64,000 bases of DNA from Charina bottae (lineage: Eukaryota > Chordata > Lepidosauria > Squamata > Charinaidae), in the NCBI GenBank assembly GCA_023362775.1, contig JALMGJ010000029.1, positions 1,330,001 through 1,394,000 on the forward strand, read 5' to 3'. This document shows positions 54,641 to 63,855 of this stretch, one piece after another (position 1 is the stretch's first letter; every line of letters begins with the position of its first letter). The position numbers and the translations under genes were made by a program. The notes under the pieces are model-generated. The model was not told where the DNA came from, searched no databases, and saw nothing but the letters and a program-made list of their open reading frames with translations.

Positions 54641-55607
54641 GGTCCCCCTCGCTGGATCGTCACCTTGTTGTGGTGAGTGGGCTTGTGTGTTCCCAATGAA
54701 CCCTGTGAGCGAAGCCGTCGGGAGTCATGTACTCCTGGTAGGGTCACCCATGGCGGTAAGGTCCAGGGGGAGGAACCAGACAAAGAACGATCCAAGAAAG
54801 TCCTCAATGGCAGAACAGGCGGAAGATAACAAGGTGTATTGTTACAACGGCTGCGAAGGCAGATGAAGGCTGCAGCAGACAAAAGGTCACCAATCGTCAT
54901 GGTACCCATGCCATTGGATTAGAGCCTTTTTCTGTGAAGGTTGTGTGCTGATCGTTGTGCACCGATCTCCACACATAAAACAAATTCACACACAGGCGTC
55001 TTCCAACCACACCAAACCCAAAAAACCCAAAAGTCCCATGGCGATTGACGAATGGCAACAGGGGCAGGACTGTGAAATCCGGAAGCTCCTAGTCATGGAC
55101 CAGCACATGGGCAGTGGATACAGATTCAGTCGTCCTGACTCAAGGTTCGAGGCAGTTGAGTAGTTCAGCAGCTGTATCCACGACTGAGCAGCCCTATTTA
55201 GGATCCACTCTGCTCACCCCATATGGGGAGGGGGCTAGAAAAGGTGCCCTAAACATAGTCTGCCTCATTTTCTCCCTGACCGGACTACCGCGACCAGTGG
55301 GGTCACCATCTAGCGGTCGTAAAAGACTCATGAATTTTGGAACATGGAATATACGGACACTGCAAGACAACATGGATAGTGAACGACCTGAACGTAGGAC
55401 TGCCATTATTGCAAGGGAGCTGAGACGTTTTAATATTGATATAGCAGCACTCCAAGAAACTCGAAGAGCAGGAGAAGGACAGTTGAAGGAAGAAAAAGGA
55501 GGTTATACCTTCTTTTGGGAAGGACTGCCTGAACAAGAACGACGAATACATGGGGTAGGCTTTGCTATCAAAATCGACCTTGTGAAGCTCTTGTCAGAAG
55601 TTCCCAC
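54640..55607 (+). mobile_element. APE-type LINE, 5' part: leader and endonuclease start
   Basis: Starts near AAGGTCCCCCTCGCTGGATCG, a leader wording I know from vertebrate LINE copies. The frame from about 55,327 reads MNFGTWNIRTLQDNMDSERP, then RRFNIDIAALQETRRAGEGQ, the N-terminal part of an apurinic-type endonuclease (TWN and LQETR motifs). The frame is still open at 55,607 where the Gypsy LTR begins. Clade not assigned with confidence. Confidence 0.75.
55603..55607. repeat. Gypsy target-site duplication, left copy
   Basis: CCCAC; the identical right copy is at 61311-61315. Confidence 0.9.
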
Positions 55608-55948
55608 TGTAAGGCACTCCATCCGATATCTGTAAACTCCCTACTCTAGAGTAACTCACAGACGCATGAGTTCTTAGAAGTAGGATAGTTTATTACAGGA
55701 TACAGAAGCTAGCACGAACAAAGACTGGAATGGCGATTCTGGGAACAAGCAGCATATTTAAACCTTTCCCTCCCCCAGGGTCCTTTGCTGCTGACACGTG
55801 TGGTCAGGTCTACCTGGTTGCTCCGGCAACCACCTCCCAGATGTGTATTCCCATGCGTCGGGTGGATGTCAGCTTCGCGCCACTTCCAGTCTTCTGAGGA
55901 GCTCTTTGTCTGCCTGCCCTTTTGGCAGAGATCGGATGATCTCTGACA
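55608..55948 (-). repeat. Gypsy 3' LTR
   Basis: 341 bp, about 97% identical to 60970-61310. Preceded on the minus strand by the polypurine tract at 55949-55960. Confidence 0.92.
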
Positions 55949-55980
55949 TGCTCCCGCCCCAAAACTCACCCCCCCCCGGT

Positions 55981-56175
55981 TCAGTGGGGTTTGTCTGGGA
56001 ATTCTTTATGGAACTTCTTGACTAATTTAGGGGCGTGTGTGTGTTTGGCGCTGACCCATTCCTTGTCTCCAATTGGTAGGTGTTGCCACTTCACTAGGTA
56101 CTGTAGCTGCCCCTTGTGTCGTCTGGAGTCCAGGATTCTATCAATCTCGAAATGTGGTTCGCCCTCCACCAACAA
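55981..56175 (-). CDS. Gypsy integrase C-terminal chromodomain, out of frame
   Basis: Frame with FEIDRILDSRRHKGQLQYLV then KWQHLPIGDKEWVSA, a chromodomain (V..I...R...G...YLVKW.G....TWEP type), which in chromoviruses guides integration to marked histones. It is in a different phase from the integrase frame (56,094-58,247); the break lies in the poly-C/G run near 56,172-56,185. Confidence 0.8.
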   Translation of the reverse strand: MLVEGEPHFEIDRILDSRRHKGQLQYLVKWQHLPIGDKEWVSAKHTHAPKLVKKFHKEFPDKPH

Positions 56176-58247
56176 TGGGGGGGGGGTTCCTCTGGTTCAG
56201 GGTGCCAGTGTTGTGAACTGTGGTGTTGTTTCAACAAACTGATGTGGAACACAGGATGCACCTTTCTTAGCGCTTTTGGCAATTGTAATTTTGCCGCTAC
56301 TGGGTTGATGACCTCAATGATTGGGAATGGACCTATGAATTTTGGTGCCAATTTCCGTGATGGTTGTGTTGTCCGCAGATTTTTTGTTGACAGATACACC
56401 TTGTCTCCTACTCTTAATTCCCATTCTTCCCCCCTCTTGCGGTCCGCATATTTTTTGTAACTAGCTTTGGCTTCCTTCAATGTTTGCACCATGACTGGCC
56501 AATTGCTGCTTAGTTTCTCTATCCATTCATCCGCTTTTAGGGGTTGTGGCAATTCCGTGTTGTGTGACATGGCCAGTTCGGGGATAGTTACAAAGTCCTG
56601 CCCTGTGGCGACTTTGAATGGTGAAAACCCCGTGCTTTGATGTACCGCGTTATTGTAAGCAACCTCTGCGAACGGCAACAGTTCCGCCCAATCATTCTGT
56701 TGGTAGTTAGTGTAACATCTAAGGTATTGCTCCAATGTAGCGTTCAGGCGTTCGCTCGCACCATCTGTGCAAGGATGGAACGCACTGCTGAGCCCCTGTG
56801 CCGCTCCAATCAAAGTCAAAAAAGCCCGCCAAAATTTGGAAGTAAAAGTGCTGCCACGATCGCTGATTATGCGTTCCGGCGTTCTGTGGGCTCTATGGAT
56901 GTGTTGTATGAACAGTCTAGCTAGTTTTTGAGCATTCAGTATTCCTTTGCATGCAATGAAGTGTGCCTGCTTGGAGAATAGATCAGTGACTACCCAAATT
57001 GCAGTGTTCTTTTTGCTCACCGGCAAATCTACTATGAAGTCCATGGCAATTTGCTTCCATGGCTGTGAGGGGTTTGCTACTTCCTGCAGCTTCCCTGTAG
57101 GTTTCCCAATTTTCCTTTTGGCCATTGCGCACACTGGGCATGAGCGCACATAGTCTTTAACATCAGTGCGCAAGGATGGCCACCAAAATTTGCGTCGGAT
57201 TAAGTGTAGCGTTTTTACGAAGCCAAAATGCCCTGCCGTTTTGTGATCATGATGCATGGTTAAGACCTTTTGCCTTAAGGGCTCAGGGACATAGGCTTTG
57301 TTGTCCTTCCACCCCACTCCATCCTTCTCCACTAGGTTCTGTTTGTTCTCCCCCCACCAGGTGTCCGTTACTGTTGCCGCCCGCAGCTCGGCTGTCCACG
57401 GGTCGCTTTCAGCCGCACGCTTCGCGGTGCTGCGGGTGATTGCCATGTTGCCCTCCCCCCTCCCGTCTGTTATTGCTGAGCTCTGTGCCTCCACAGGCTG
57501 GGAGGGGATGAGGGATTCGATGACCTCTTCCATTTTGCTCTCATGTTGCGGCAAGCGTGATAACGCGTCTGCCAAGTAGTTTTTTCCCCCAGGAAAATAC
57601 TTCAACATGAAGTTGAATCTGCTAAAAATTTCTGCCCACCTGAGGTGCTTAGGGTTCAACTTCCTGGGTGATTTGAGAGCTTCCAATTTTTTATGGTCCG
57701 TCCACACTTGGAACGGCTCTGCTGTGCCTTCTAAGAGATGTCGCCACGTGCTTAGGGCATGTTTGACAGCGAAAGCCTCTTTTTCCCAAATATGCCATCT
57801 TTTCTCTGTCAGGTTAAACTTTCGGGAAATGTACGCGCATGGCCTTAATTTCCCCGTGTCATCCTCCTGCAAGAGTATGGCCCCCACTGCACTAATAGAT
57901 GCATCTGTGTGTATCACAAATGGTTTGTCAGCTTCTGGGTGCTTGAGTATGGGTTCTCTTGTGAACATTTCTTTTAGGCTATCAAACGCTGCCTGGCATT
58001 CTTGCGTCCATACGAGTTTCGTGCTCGGTGATGGGGCTTTCGCGTTTGCTCTCTTGCCTTTTGTCTTTAATAGGTCAGTCAGGGGCAGTGCGATTTGCGC
58101 AAAATTCTGAATAAATTGCCTATAGAACCCCGCAAAACTGAGGAACGCTTGCAGCTGTCTGTGAGTACGGGGGGGCTGCCAGCCTAAGACCGCTTTGACT
58201 TTCTCAGGATCCATCTCGATGCCCTCATGCGAAATGCGATACCCCAA
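56094..58247 (-). CDS. Gypsy pol remnant: RT thumb, RNase H, integrase
   Basis: 717-codon open frame. It begins in the RT connection/thumb (residues 1-60, YRISHEGIEMDPEKVKAVLG and FLSFAGFYRQFI), then RNase H from about residue 105 (HTDASISAVGA), then the integrase zinc finger at about 330-375 (HHDHK...CPVCAMAKR), the DDE core (VVTDLFSKQAHFI, ISDRGSTFTSKFW, then a downstream Glu), and the GPFPI C-terminal fold near 660. It ends out of frame before the chromodomain. The fingers and palm of RT, including the YxDD site, are missing upstream. The frame is otherwise well kept. Confidence 0.88.
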   Translation of the reverse strand: MGYRISHEGIEMDPEKVKAVLGWQPPRTHRQLQAFLSFAGFYRQFIQNFAQIALPLTDLLKTKGKRANAKAPSPSTKLVWTQECQAAFDSLKEMFTREPILKHPEADKPFVIHTDASISAVGAILLQEDDTGKLRPCAYISRKFNLTEKRWHIWEKEAFAVKHALSTWRHLLEGTAEPFQVWTDHKKLEALKSPRKLNPKHLRWAEIFSRFNFMLKYFPGGKNYLADALSRLPQHESKMEEVIESLIPSQPVEAQSSAITDGRGEGNMAITRSTAKRAAESDPWTAELRAATVTDTWWGENKQNLVEKDGVGWKDNKAYVPEPLRQKVLTMHHDHKTAGHFGFVKTLHLIRRKFWWPSLRTDVKDYVRSCPVCAMAKRKIGKPTGKLQEVANPSQPWKQIAMDFIVDLPVSKKNTAIWVVTDLFSKQAHFIACKGILNAQKLARLFIQHIHRAHRTPERIISDRGSTFTSKFWRAFLTLIGAAQGLSSAFHPCTDGASERLNATLEQYLRCYTNYQQNDWAELLPFAEVAYNNAVHQSTGFSPFKVATGQDFVTIPELAMSHNTELPQPLKADEWIEKLSSNWPVMVQTLKEAKASYKKYADRKRGEEWELRVGDKVYLSTKNLRTTQPSRKLAPKFIGPFPIIEVINPVAAKLQLPKALRKVHPVFHISLLKQHHSSQHWHPEPEEPPPHCWWRANHISRLIESWTPDDTRGSYST

Positions 58248-58288
58248 GAAGTCTAGTTGTTCCCTGTGAAATTCACATTTCTCAAGTT

Positions 58289-58669
58289 TTACATAAAGCT
58301 TAGCCTCGACTGCCTATGGGGGGGTTCTTGCTCACATTCCTTCTTATCGAATATCTCTGCTACCGGGAGGTATTTCTCCGGAATTGTGCTTGTGAGTGTG
58401 CCACCCCCTTGGTCCTGCTCCCCCTCCTCAATTTCCATCCCCGTTGCCCCCAGCTCAATGCCGCTAGGTGTGCTCTCATTGTCCATCTCGTGATAAGTCC
58501 CATCCGTAAATTCCAAATCTCCTGAGACCCAATCCACCTTGGGGTTTCTTGCCCTCAACCATTTCAGTCCTAACACAATGGGTCGTGTTGCAATGGGAGC
58601 CACTAGGAACCGCAAAGTCTCTACATGAGTCCCCAAAGTCATTTGCAGTCCTTCAGTGTAGAACTCCAC
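58289..58669 (-). CDS. Gypsy protease C-terminal part and RT N-terminal leader
   Basis: Frame with FLVAPIATRPIVLGLKWLRA (protease C-terminal flap/alpha region) and EKYLPVAEIFDKKECEQEPPHR, the usual leader to the RT. The frame then jumps at about 58,310-58,320 straight to RT-thumb sequence (KLYVKLEKCEFH), which marks the internal deletion. It is one phase off the protease frame that precedes it. Confidence 0.8.
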   Translation of the reverse strand: MEFYTEGLQMTLGTHVETLRFLVAPIATRPIVLGLKWLRARNPKVDWVSGDLEFTDGTYHEMDNESTPSGIELGATGMEIEEGEQDQGGGTLTSTIPEKYLPVAEIFDKKECEQEPPHRQSRLSFM

Positions 58670-58925
58670 TGGCCACCCCCTTCAGTTCCAACCCGTCCAA
58701 TTGGCAAAATGTGATGGGCGTTTTGAGCTTAAACAGGTCCAGTCCCATATTTTCAGCTACGTTCGGGTGCATTAAGTTTCTAGAGCAACCTGAGTCTAGC
58801 ATTGCAACCCCCACATACTTTTTCCTCCCACCCAAAGTCCTCAACTGTACCTTTAGTTGCATTGTTGGGGTGTTGCAACTACTTCCTTTGCGCCCCTTTG
58901 TGGAGGTCTGTCCTGTGGCGCTCAT
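58653..58925 (-). CDS. Gypsy aspartic protease
   Basis: Frame with VGVAMLDSGCSRNLMHPN, where DSG is the active-site triad of a retroviral-type protease. Its ATG overlaps the gag stop as TGATG (58927-58923), suggesting stop-restart or readthrough coupling. The frame ends early at 58,653 because of a one-base shift in a G-run. Confidence 0.8.
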   Translation of the reverse strand: MSATGQTSTKGRKGSSCNTPTMQLKVQLRTLGGRKKYVGVAMLDSGCSRNLMHPNVAENMGLDLFKLKTPITFCQLDGLELKGVASGVLH

Positions 58926-60046
58926 CAGAACAGACCTGGCTCGTTTCCCGCCGTCTGGATTTCAAAGTCAGAGTCATCGCTGTCTTCTTCTAGGTCCGGA
59001 TTCTGCCATGGGTTCACGGTTGTCGCAGCCGCTCCTTTTCCTTTGGTGTGTGTTGTTTTGAGGGTACTTCTGTCAGCTGCCTTTTTCGCCGGAGGTTTTT
59101 CCTTAACGCTTGTTTTCCCCTGAGGGCAAGCGTTAATTCGGTGTCCCTCCTTCCCGCAGCGGAAGCACAGTCCCTCTCTTGTCCGACGGTCCTTCTCCTC
59201 TTCCCAATTCCGCTGTTTCACGTTCGAGTGAGGCTGGTTAATGAAAGTCCCCTCGTTCCTCTGCCTGGATTGTACGTTTCTGATACTTTGTAACTGTAGT
59301 CTGTTACTCTCAATTTTCCCAGCTAATTGGATCCACCACTCTAAAGTTTCAGGGTCATCTCTATCTAAAGCCTTTTCCAGTAAGTCCTGTTTTAGGCCAT
59401 ATTGAAAGTGTTCTATCTTTATCGATTGTGGCCAGTCCGGCAGATAGGATAATAATCTTTTAAAGTCCATAGCATATTCAGCTACTGTCCTAGTTCCCTG
59501 CCTTAAGTTCCGGAGTCGGGCCCTGGCTGAGACTTTGGTCAGCGTATCTTCAAACCGTTTCCGGAGGGCATACATGAACTCTTGGAAGTCCCTTAGTTCC
59601 CTAGCCCTCCTGTCATGAAGTGTTACCAGCCAGTCCCCTGCCTCACCTTCCAGAAAACTGGAGACGTATCTAATTTTGCTCTCTTCCGTTCGGAAGGTGT
59701 ATTCGAATTCGCTCATGAACCCTTGTACGTGAGTCAAGAAGCATGCTAAATTCTTGGGGTTGCCGTTGAATTTCGTTTTTAGTTCACCCATTCCAAATGG
59801 TGTATGTGCCCCCCCTGGGGTCATGAACTGGTTGTATGACGGGGTCCTGGGTGCTCTGTTGTAGGGGTGAAATTCCTCCTCTTCACTTTCGATGTCTCCC
59901 TCTCCCTCGGGTGGCCCCAGGTTCAGTTCCCGCCCTTTGGGTTTATCTACATTGTCCATTAATTTCTTAAAGGCAGCGCCCAATGAGTCCATTTTATTCA
60001 TCAACATTCCTATATTTAACTGCACATTGGACATCTGTTCCTCCAA
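58925..60046 (-). CDS. Gypsy gag
   Basis: 373 codons from ATG 60046. A coiled-coil N-terminus (EEQMSNVQLNIGMLMNKMDS), a central Gag capsid-type region (LEGEAGDWLVTLHDRRAREL ... FEDTLTKVSARARLRNLRQG ... AEYAMDFKRLLSYLPDW), then one CCHC zinc knuckle, CFRCGKEGHRINAC, near residue 300 and a basic/acidic tail. Intact as far as I can see. The frame upstream stays open to about 60,205 without another ATG, so the true start may differ. Confidence 0.85.
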   Translation of the reverse strand: MEEQMSNVQLNIGMLMNKMDSLGAAFKKLMDNVDKPKGRELNLGPPEGEGDIESEEEEFHPYNRAPRTPSYNQFMTPGGAHTPFGMGELKTKFNGNPKNLACFLTHVQGFMSEFEYTFRTEESKIRYVSSFLEGEAGDWLVTLHDRRARELRDFQEFMYALRKRFEDTLTKVSARARLRNLRQGTRTVAEYAMDFKRLLSYLPDWPQSIKIEHFQYGLKQDLLEKALDRDDPETLEWWIQLAGKIESNRLQLQSIRNVQSRQRNEGTFINQPHSNVKQRNWEEEKDRRTREGLCFRCGKEGHRINACPQGKTSVKEKPPAKKAADRSTLKTTHTKGKGAAATTVNPWQNPDLEEDSDDSDFEIQTAGNEPGLF

Positions 60047-60969
60047 CCTTACGATGCGCTGGGTTGGGGTGACCTTCTTCTGGTTTCCTTTTGCCCCTTT
60101 CTCTGCTAGCCCTTCGCCTACAGCTACGGACCATCCCTCTAGCTCTGGTTCGGTGCTGCTTTTCTGAATAGGGGTATTGATTACCTCGATATGCTTTTCT
60201 TTGCTCTGCGCTTATCTGCTCTCCATCCTCTGGTTGCCTGCGGAGCTGGGTCCCGCTTCTTCGTAGGTTCCTGCCACCTCTGCCGGTTCCATTGCTTGCC
60301 GGTATCCTCTGCCCACTTGCAGCTTGGGGGCGCTGGTCGCTGCCGCCGCTTTTCCGCCACATGGTCTCCGCCTCGTCTGCCGCCGCGTGGGATCCGCTGC
60401 CCGCTTGCCCGTTGCTGAGCTCGCCGCTTCTCCGCTGCTTGTGCCCGCCGGTTTCCGCTGCCGTCGTCAGGTTTTGCTGCCGCTCTTCCGCCGCCGCTCA
60501 GCTGCTTGGGAAAGCCGGATTCTGCTTCTGCCGCCGCTCCCGCCGCTCAGCTGAGGGATCGCCACCTCTCAGCTGTTTGGCACGAGCTGCTTGGGCCGCC
60601 GGTGTCCGCCGCTGCGCTCCTGCCGCCGCTCAGCTGTTCCGGATCACCGCCTCTCAGCTGATTAGTGCGCCGGTTTCTGCTGCTGCTGGGAAAGCCGGTT
60701 CCTCGCTCGCCTGGTCCCAGCTGATTAGCGCGCCGGTTTCTGCAGCTGCTGGGGAAAGCCGTTTCCTGCTTCTTCGCTGCTGCCAGGGATCCCCGCCTCT
60801 CAGCTGTTTGCACTGCCGGGGAAGCCGGTTCCTCGCTCGTCTCGCCTGGTCTCCTTCCGAAAAAATTTTTCCCCAGGTCTCTGCCCAGTGGGTGTAGAAG
60901 CCGGTCTCGACTGTGAGCTGTTCGTTTCGCTCCCGGGAAAACCGGTTGTTTTTTTCATTCCAGTCTTTA
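60047..60969 (-). other. Gypsy leader (5' UTR), GC-rich with internal repeats
   Basis: Between 5' LTR and gag. Contains degenerate repeats with GCCGGTTTCTGC and CAGCTGATTAGCGCGCCGG, two near-identical blocks at about 60,655-60,715 and 60,717-60,775. Long frames here are by-products of GC-rich sequence. I cannot name the primer tRNA. Confidence 0.6.
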
Positions 60970-61310
60970 TGTAAGGCACTCCATCCGATATCTGTAATCT
61001 CCCTACTCTAGAGTAACTCACAGACGCATGAGTTATTAGAAGTAGGATAGTTTATTACAGGATACAGAAGCTAGCACGAACAAAGACTGGAATGGCGATT
61101 CTGGGAACAAGCAGCATATTTAAACCTTTCCCTCCCCCAGGGTCCTTTGCTGCTGACACGTGTGGTCAGGTCTACCTGGTTGCTTCGGCAACCGCCTCCC
61201 AGATGTGTATTCCCGTGCATCGGGTGGATGTCAGCTTCGCACCACTTCCAGGCTTCTGCGGAGCTCTTTGTCTGCCTGCCCTTTTGGCAGAGATCGGATG
61301 ATCTCTGACA
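60970..61310 (-). repeat. Gypsy 5' LTR
   Basis: 341 bp; partner of 55608-55948. Followed by the target duplication CCCAC at 61311-61315. Confidence 0.92.
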
Positions 61311-61315
61311 CCCAC

Positions 61316-62590
61316 TGGGATTAACGAACGACTCTCAATTCTCCGAATAAAACTCACCAAAAACCAACAGGCAACCTTCCTAAGTGCTTACGCACCAACA
61401 CTAGATGCAGATGAGGATATCAAGGAAAAGTTTTATACCCAGCTGGACACCATCTTATCAGAGATACCAAAGGAGGATAAAATTATCCTCCTGGGCGATT
61501 TCAATGCAAGAGTTGGGCGTGACTTTGATTTGTGGCCGGGGATCATTGGGAAAGAAGGAGTTGACAATAGCAACATGAATGGAATCTTACTTCTGACTAA
61601 ATGTGCAGAGCATAACCTTGTCATTACTAACACACTATTTCGCCAGAAAAATAAATTTAAAACATCATGGAAGCACCCACGATCGAAGCACTGGCATCTT
61701 TTAGATTATGTAATTGTCCGTGCTAGAGATCGCCGTGATGTACTTCTCACCAGAGCCATGACGAGCGCCGATGACTGCTGGACAGACCATCGATTAATTC
61801 GATCCACGATGGCCATAAAGATTGTCCCTCATCGTAGGCTCCAAGGAAGAAAACCAAGGCATAAAATGAATACACTGGCCCTTCAAGATTCTACTAAACG
61901 AGCTTGCTTTCAATCAACTCTCAAGGAACATCTGCCTATGGAACTCCCTGAAAATGTTGAGGAACACTGGATTAAATTGAAGACTTCTATTATTTCAGCC
62001 TGTGAACAAACTATTGGATACCAAACTAAGAGACATCAGGACTGGTTTGATGAGAACGATAGTGAGATTGAACATATTATTGACAAGAAAAGGAAAGCCT
62101 TCCGGATATGGCAAAAAGATATTAACTGTGCCGTTAAGAAAAAAATCTACGCCAGTGCAAGGGCAGAAGTCCAAAGAAGAACTAGAGAACTTAAGAACAT
62201 ATGGTGGATAAAAAAAGCCCAAGAAACCCAACATTTTGCAGATGCTCATGATGCACAGGGCTTTTTTAATGCCATAAAGGCCATCTATGGACCAACAAAC
62301 TATGGTACAAATCCCTTACGCTCAATAGATGGTGCTAAACTTCTAAAGGACAAAGAGTCTATTGCACTGTGCTGGAAAGAGCATTACTACAATCTCCTTA
62401 ATCATCACTCTGCTGTGGCTGATGAAGTCTTATTGCAAATCCCGCAAAAACAAATAAGAGATGAGCTTGCAGTACCTCCTAGTTTGGAGGAAGTCAGTAA
62501 AGCCACTAAACAAATGAAAAATAACAAAGCTAGTGGACCTGATGGGATTCCTGCTGAGGTCTTTAAAGAAGGCGGGCCTGACCTTACACA
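61316..62590 (+). pseudogene. LINE endonuclease rest and linker
   Basis: Directly continues the frame cut at 55,607. ATFLSAYAPTLDADEDIKEK, then KIILLGDFNARVGRDFD (GDFN active-site motif) and HWHLLDYVIVR...DDCWTDHRLIRS (the SDH-type endonuclease end), then a helical linker rich in K and E and QMKNNKASGPDGIPAEVFKE, the RT entry motif. The frame is lost near 62,585 through a one-base indel. Confidence 0.85.
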
Positions 62591-63855
62591 ACTTCATAAG
62601 CTGGATAAGGGAGGAGATTCCAGCAGACTTTAGGGATGCCATAATTATCACTCTCTTTAAAAAGGGTGATAGAACAGACTGTGGAAACTATCGAGGCATC
62701 TCCCTTCTAGCTACAGCAGGCAAAATCCTGGCAAAGATCATCGCAAACCGTCTCCTATCTATATCAGAAGACATCCTCCCTGAAATGCAAAATGGCTTCC
62801 GCCCTTCCAGGGGAACAGTGGATATGATCTTCACTGCACGACAGCTTCAAGAAAAATGCAAGGAGCAAAACCGCCCTCTGTACACGGTGTTTATTGATCT
62901 GACTAAAGCTTTTGATACTGTAAATCGTACTGCTCTCTGGACCATCCTTCTGAAAATCAGATACCCTGATAAATTTGTGAACATCTTGCGGCTACTCCAT
63001 GACGACATGATGGCAACAATCCTGGATAACAATGGCTCTCAAAGCGATCCATTTAAAGTGGAATCCGGCGTTAAACAGGGATATGTTATTGCTCCAACCT
63101 TATTCGCTATCTTCATCGCTATGATTATACACCTTGTTGAAGAGAAACTTCCTACTGGTGTAGAAATTATATATCGAACAGATGGAAAGCTTTTTAATCT
63201 TAGTAGGCTGAAAGCAAAAAATAAGGTAATTACAACTTCTGTTATAGAACTTAAATATGCTGATGATAACATAGTCTGTGCACACTCCGAGGAAGATCTT
63301 CAAACTATCCTAAACATCTTTGCAGAAGCATATGAAAAGCTCGGCCTCTCGATTAACATTAAAAAAACCAAAGTGCTTTACCAGCAAGTTCGAACCAATC
63401 CCTCCGCAGCACCATCAATCCAGCTTAAAGGTGTGTCACTAGAAAATGTCGACCACTTTTCTTATCTCGGCAGCCATCTATCTACAAAAGCCGACATCGA
63501 TGCTGAAATTCAGCATCGCCTGAGCTCTGCGAGTGTAGTTTTTCCCCGAATGAAGCGTAGAGTGTTTGAGGATCGAGACATTCGCAGGGAGACCAAAATG
63601 CTTGTTTACAAAGCCATTGTACTACCAACCCTTCTGTACGCCTGTGAAACATGGACCCTCTACAAACGCCACCTCCAACTTCTTGAAAGATTCCATCCAC
63701 GCTGCCTCCGAAAAATTCTGCAAATTACTTGGGAAGATAGGCGGACTAATGTTAGCATGTTAGAAGAACCGAAAACCACCAGCATTGAAACAATGATCAT
63801 CCAACAGCAACAGCAACAGCAAAGAGATTCAAAGACACTCTCAAAGCTAATTTAA
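62590..63855 (+). pseudogene. LINE reverse transcriptase with deleted C-terminal part
   Basis: Frame shifted by one from the preceding. Motifs: ITLFKKGDRTDCGNYRGISL, QNGFRPSRGTVDMIFTARQL, VFIDLTKAFDTVNRTALW (motif A), GVKQGYVIAPTLFAIFI (motif B), LKYADDNIV (YADD at about 63,255). C-terminal LERFHPRCLRKILQITWEDR, then TTSIETMIIQ followed by seven Gln from a (CAACAG)n run, after which the frame changes. About the segment that should read as the ...GHV.RM... end is missing. The final coding-like remnant continues to the window end (63,890-64,000). Confidence 0.8.
63797..63822 (+). repeat. (CAACAG)n run at LINE deletion point
   Basis: ATCCAACAGCAACAGCAACA run of about four to five units at the exact place where the LINE C-terminal segment is missing. 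Confidence 0.8.

Larger units (their letters stand above)
55608..61310 (-). mobile_element. Ty3/Gypsy retrotransposon of the chromovirus type, RT-deleted
   Basis: 5.7-kb element in minus orientation inserted in the LINE endonuclease. Two 341-bp LTRs (55608-55948; 60970-61310) start TGTCAGAGATC and end CCTTACA on the minus strand; I count about nine differences between them. A 5-bp target duplication CCCAC flanks it. Order on the minus strand: 5' LTR, GC-rich leader, gag, protease, RT remnant, RNase H, integrase, chromodomain, polypurine tract (GGGGCGGGAGCA), 3' LTR. There is no env-like frame. The RT core is deleted and at least two frameshifts are present, so it is not autonomous. Confidence 0.9.

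Noticed and set aside
60191..60897. Long GC-rich frames of 75-201 codons on the + strand
   Set aside because: Antisense to the Gypsy leader and driven by GC-rich repeats (LLP/SAAAG patterns).
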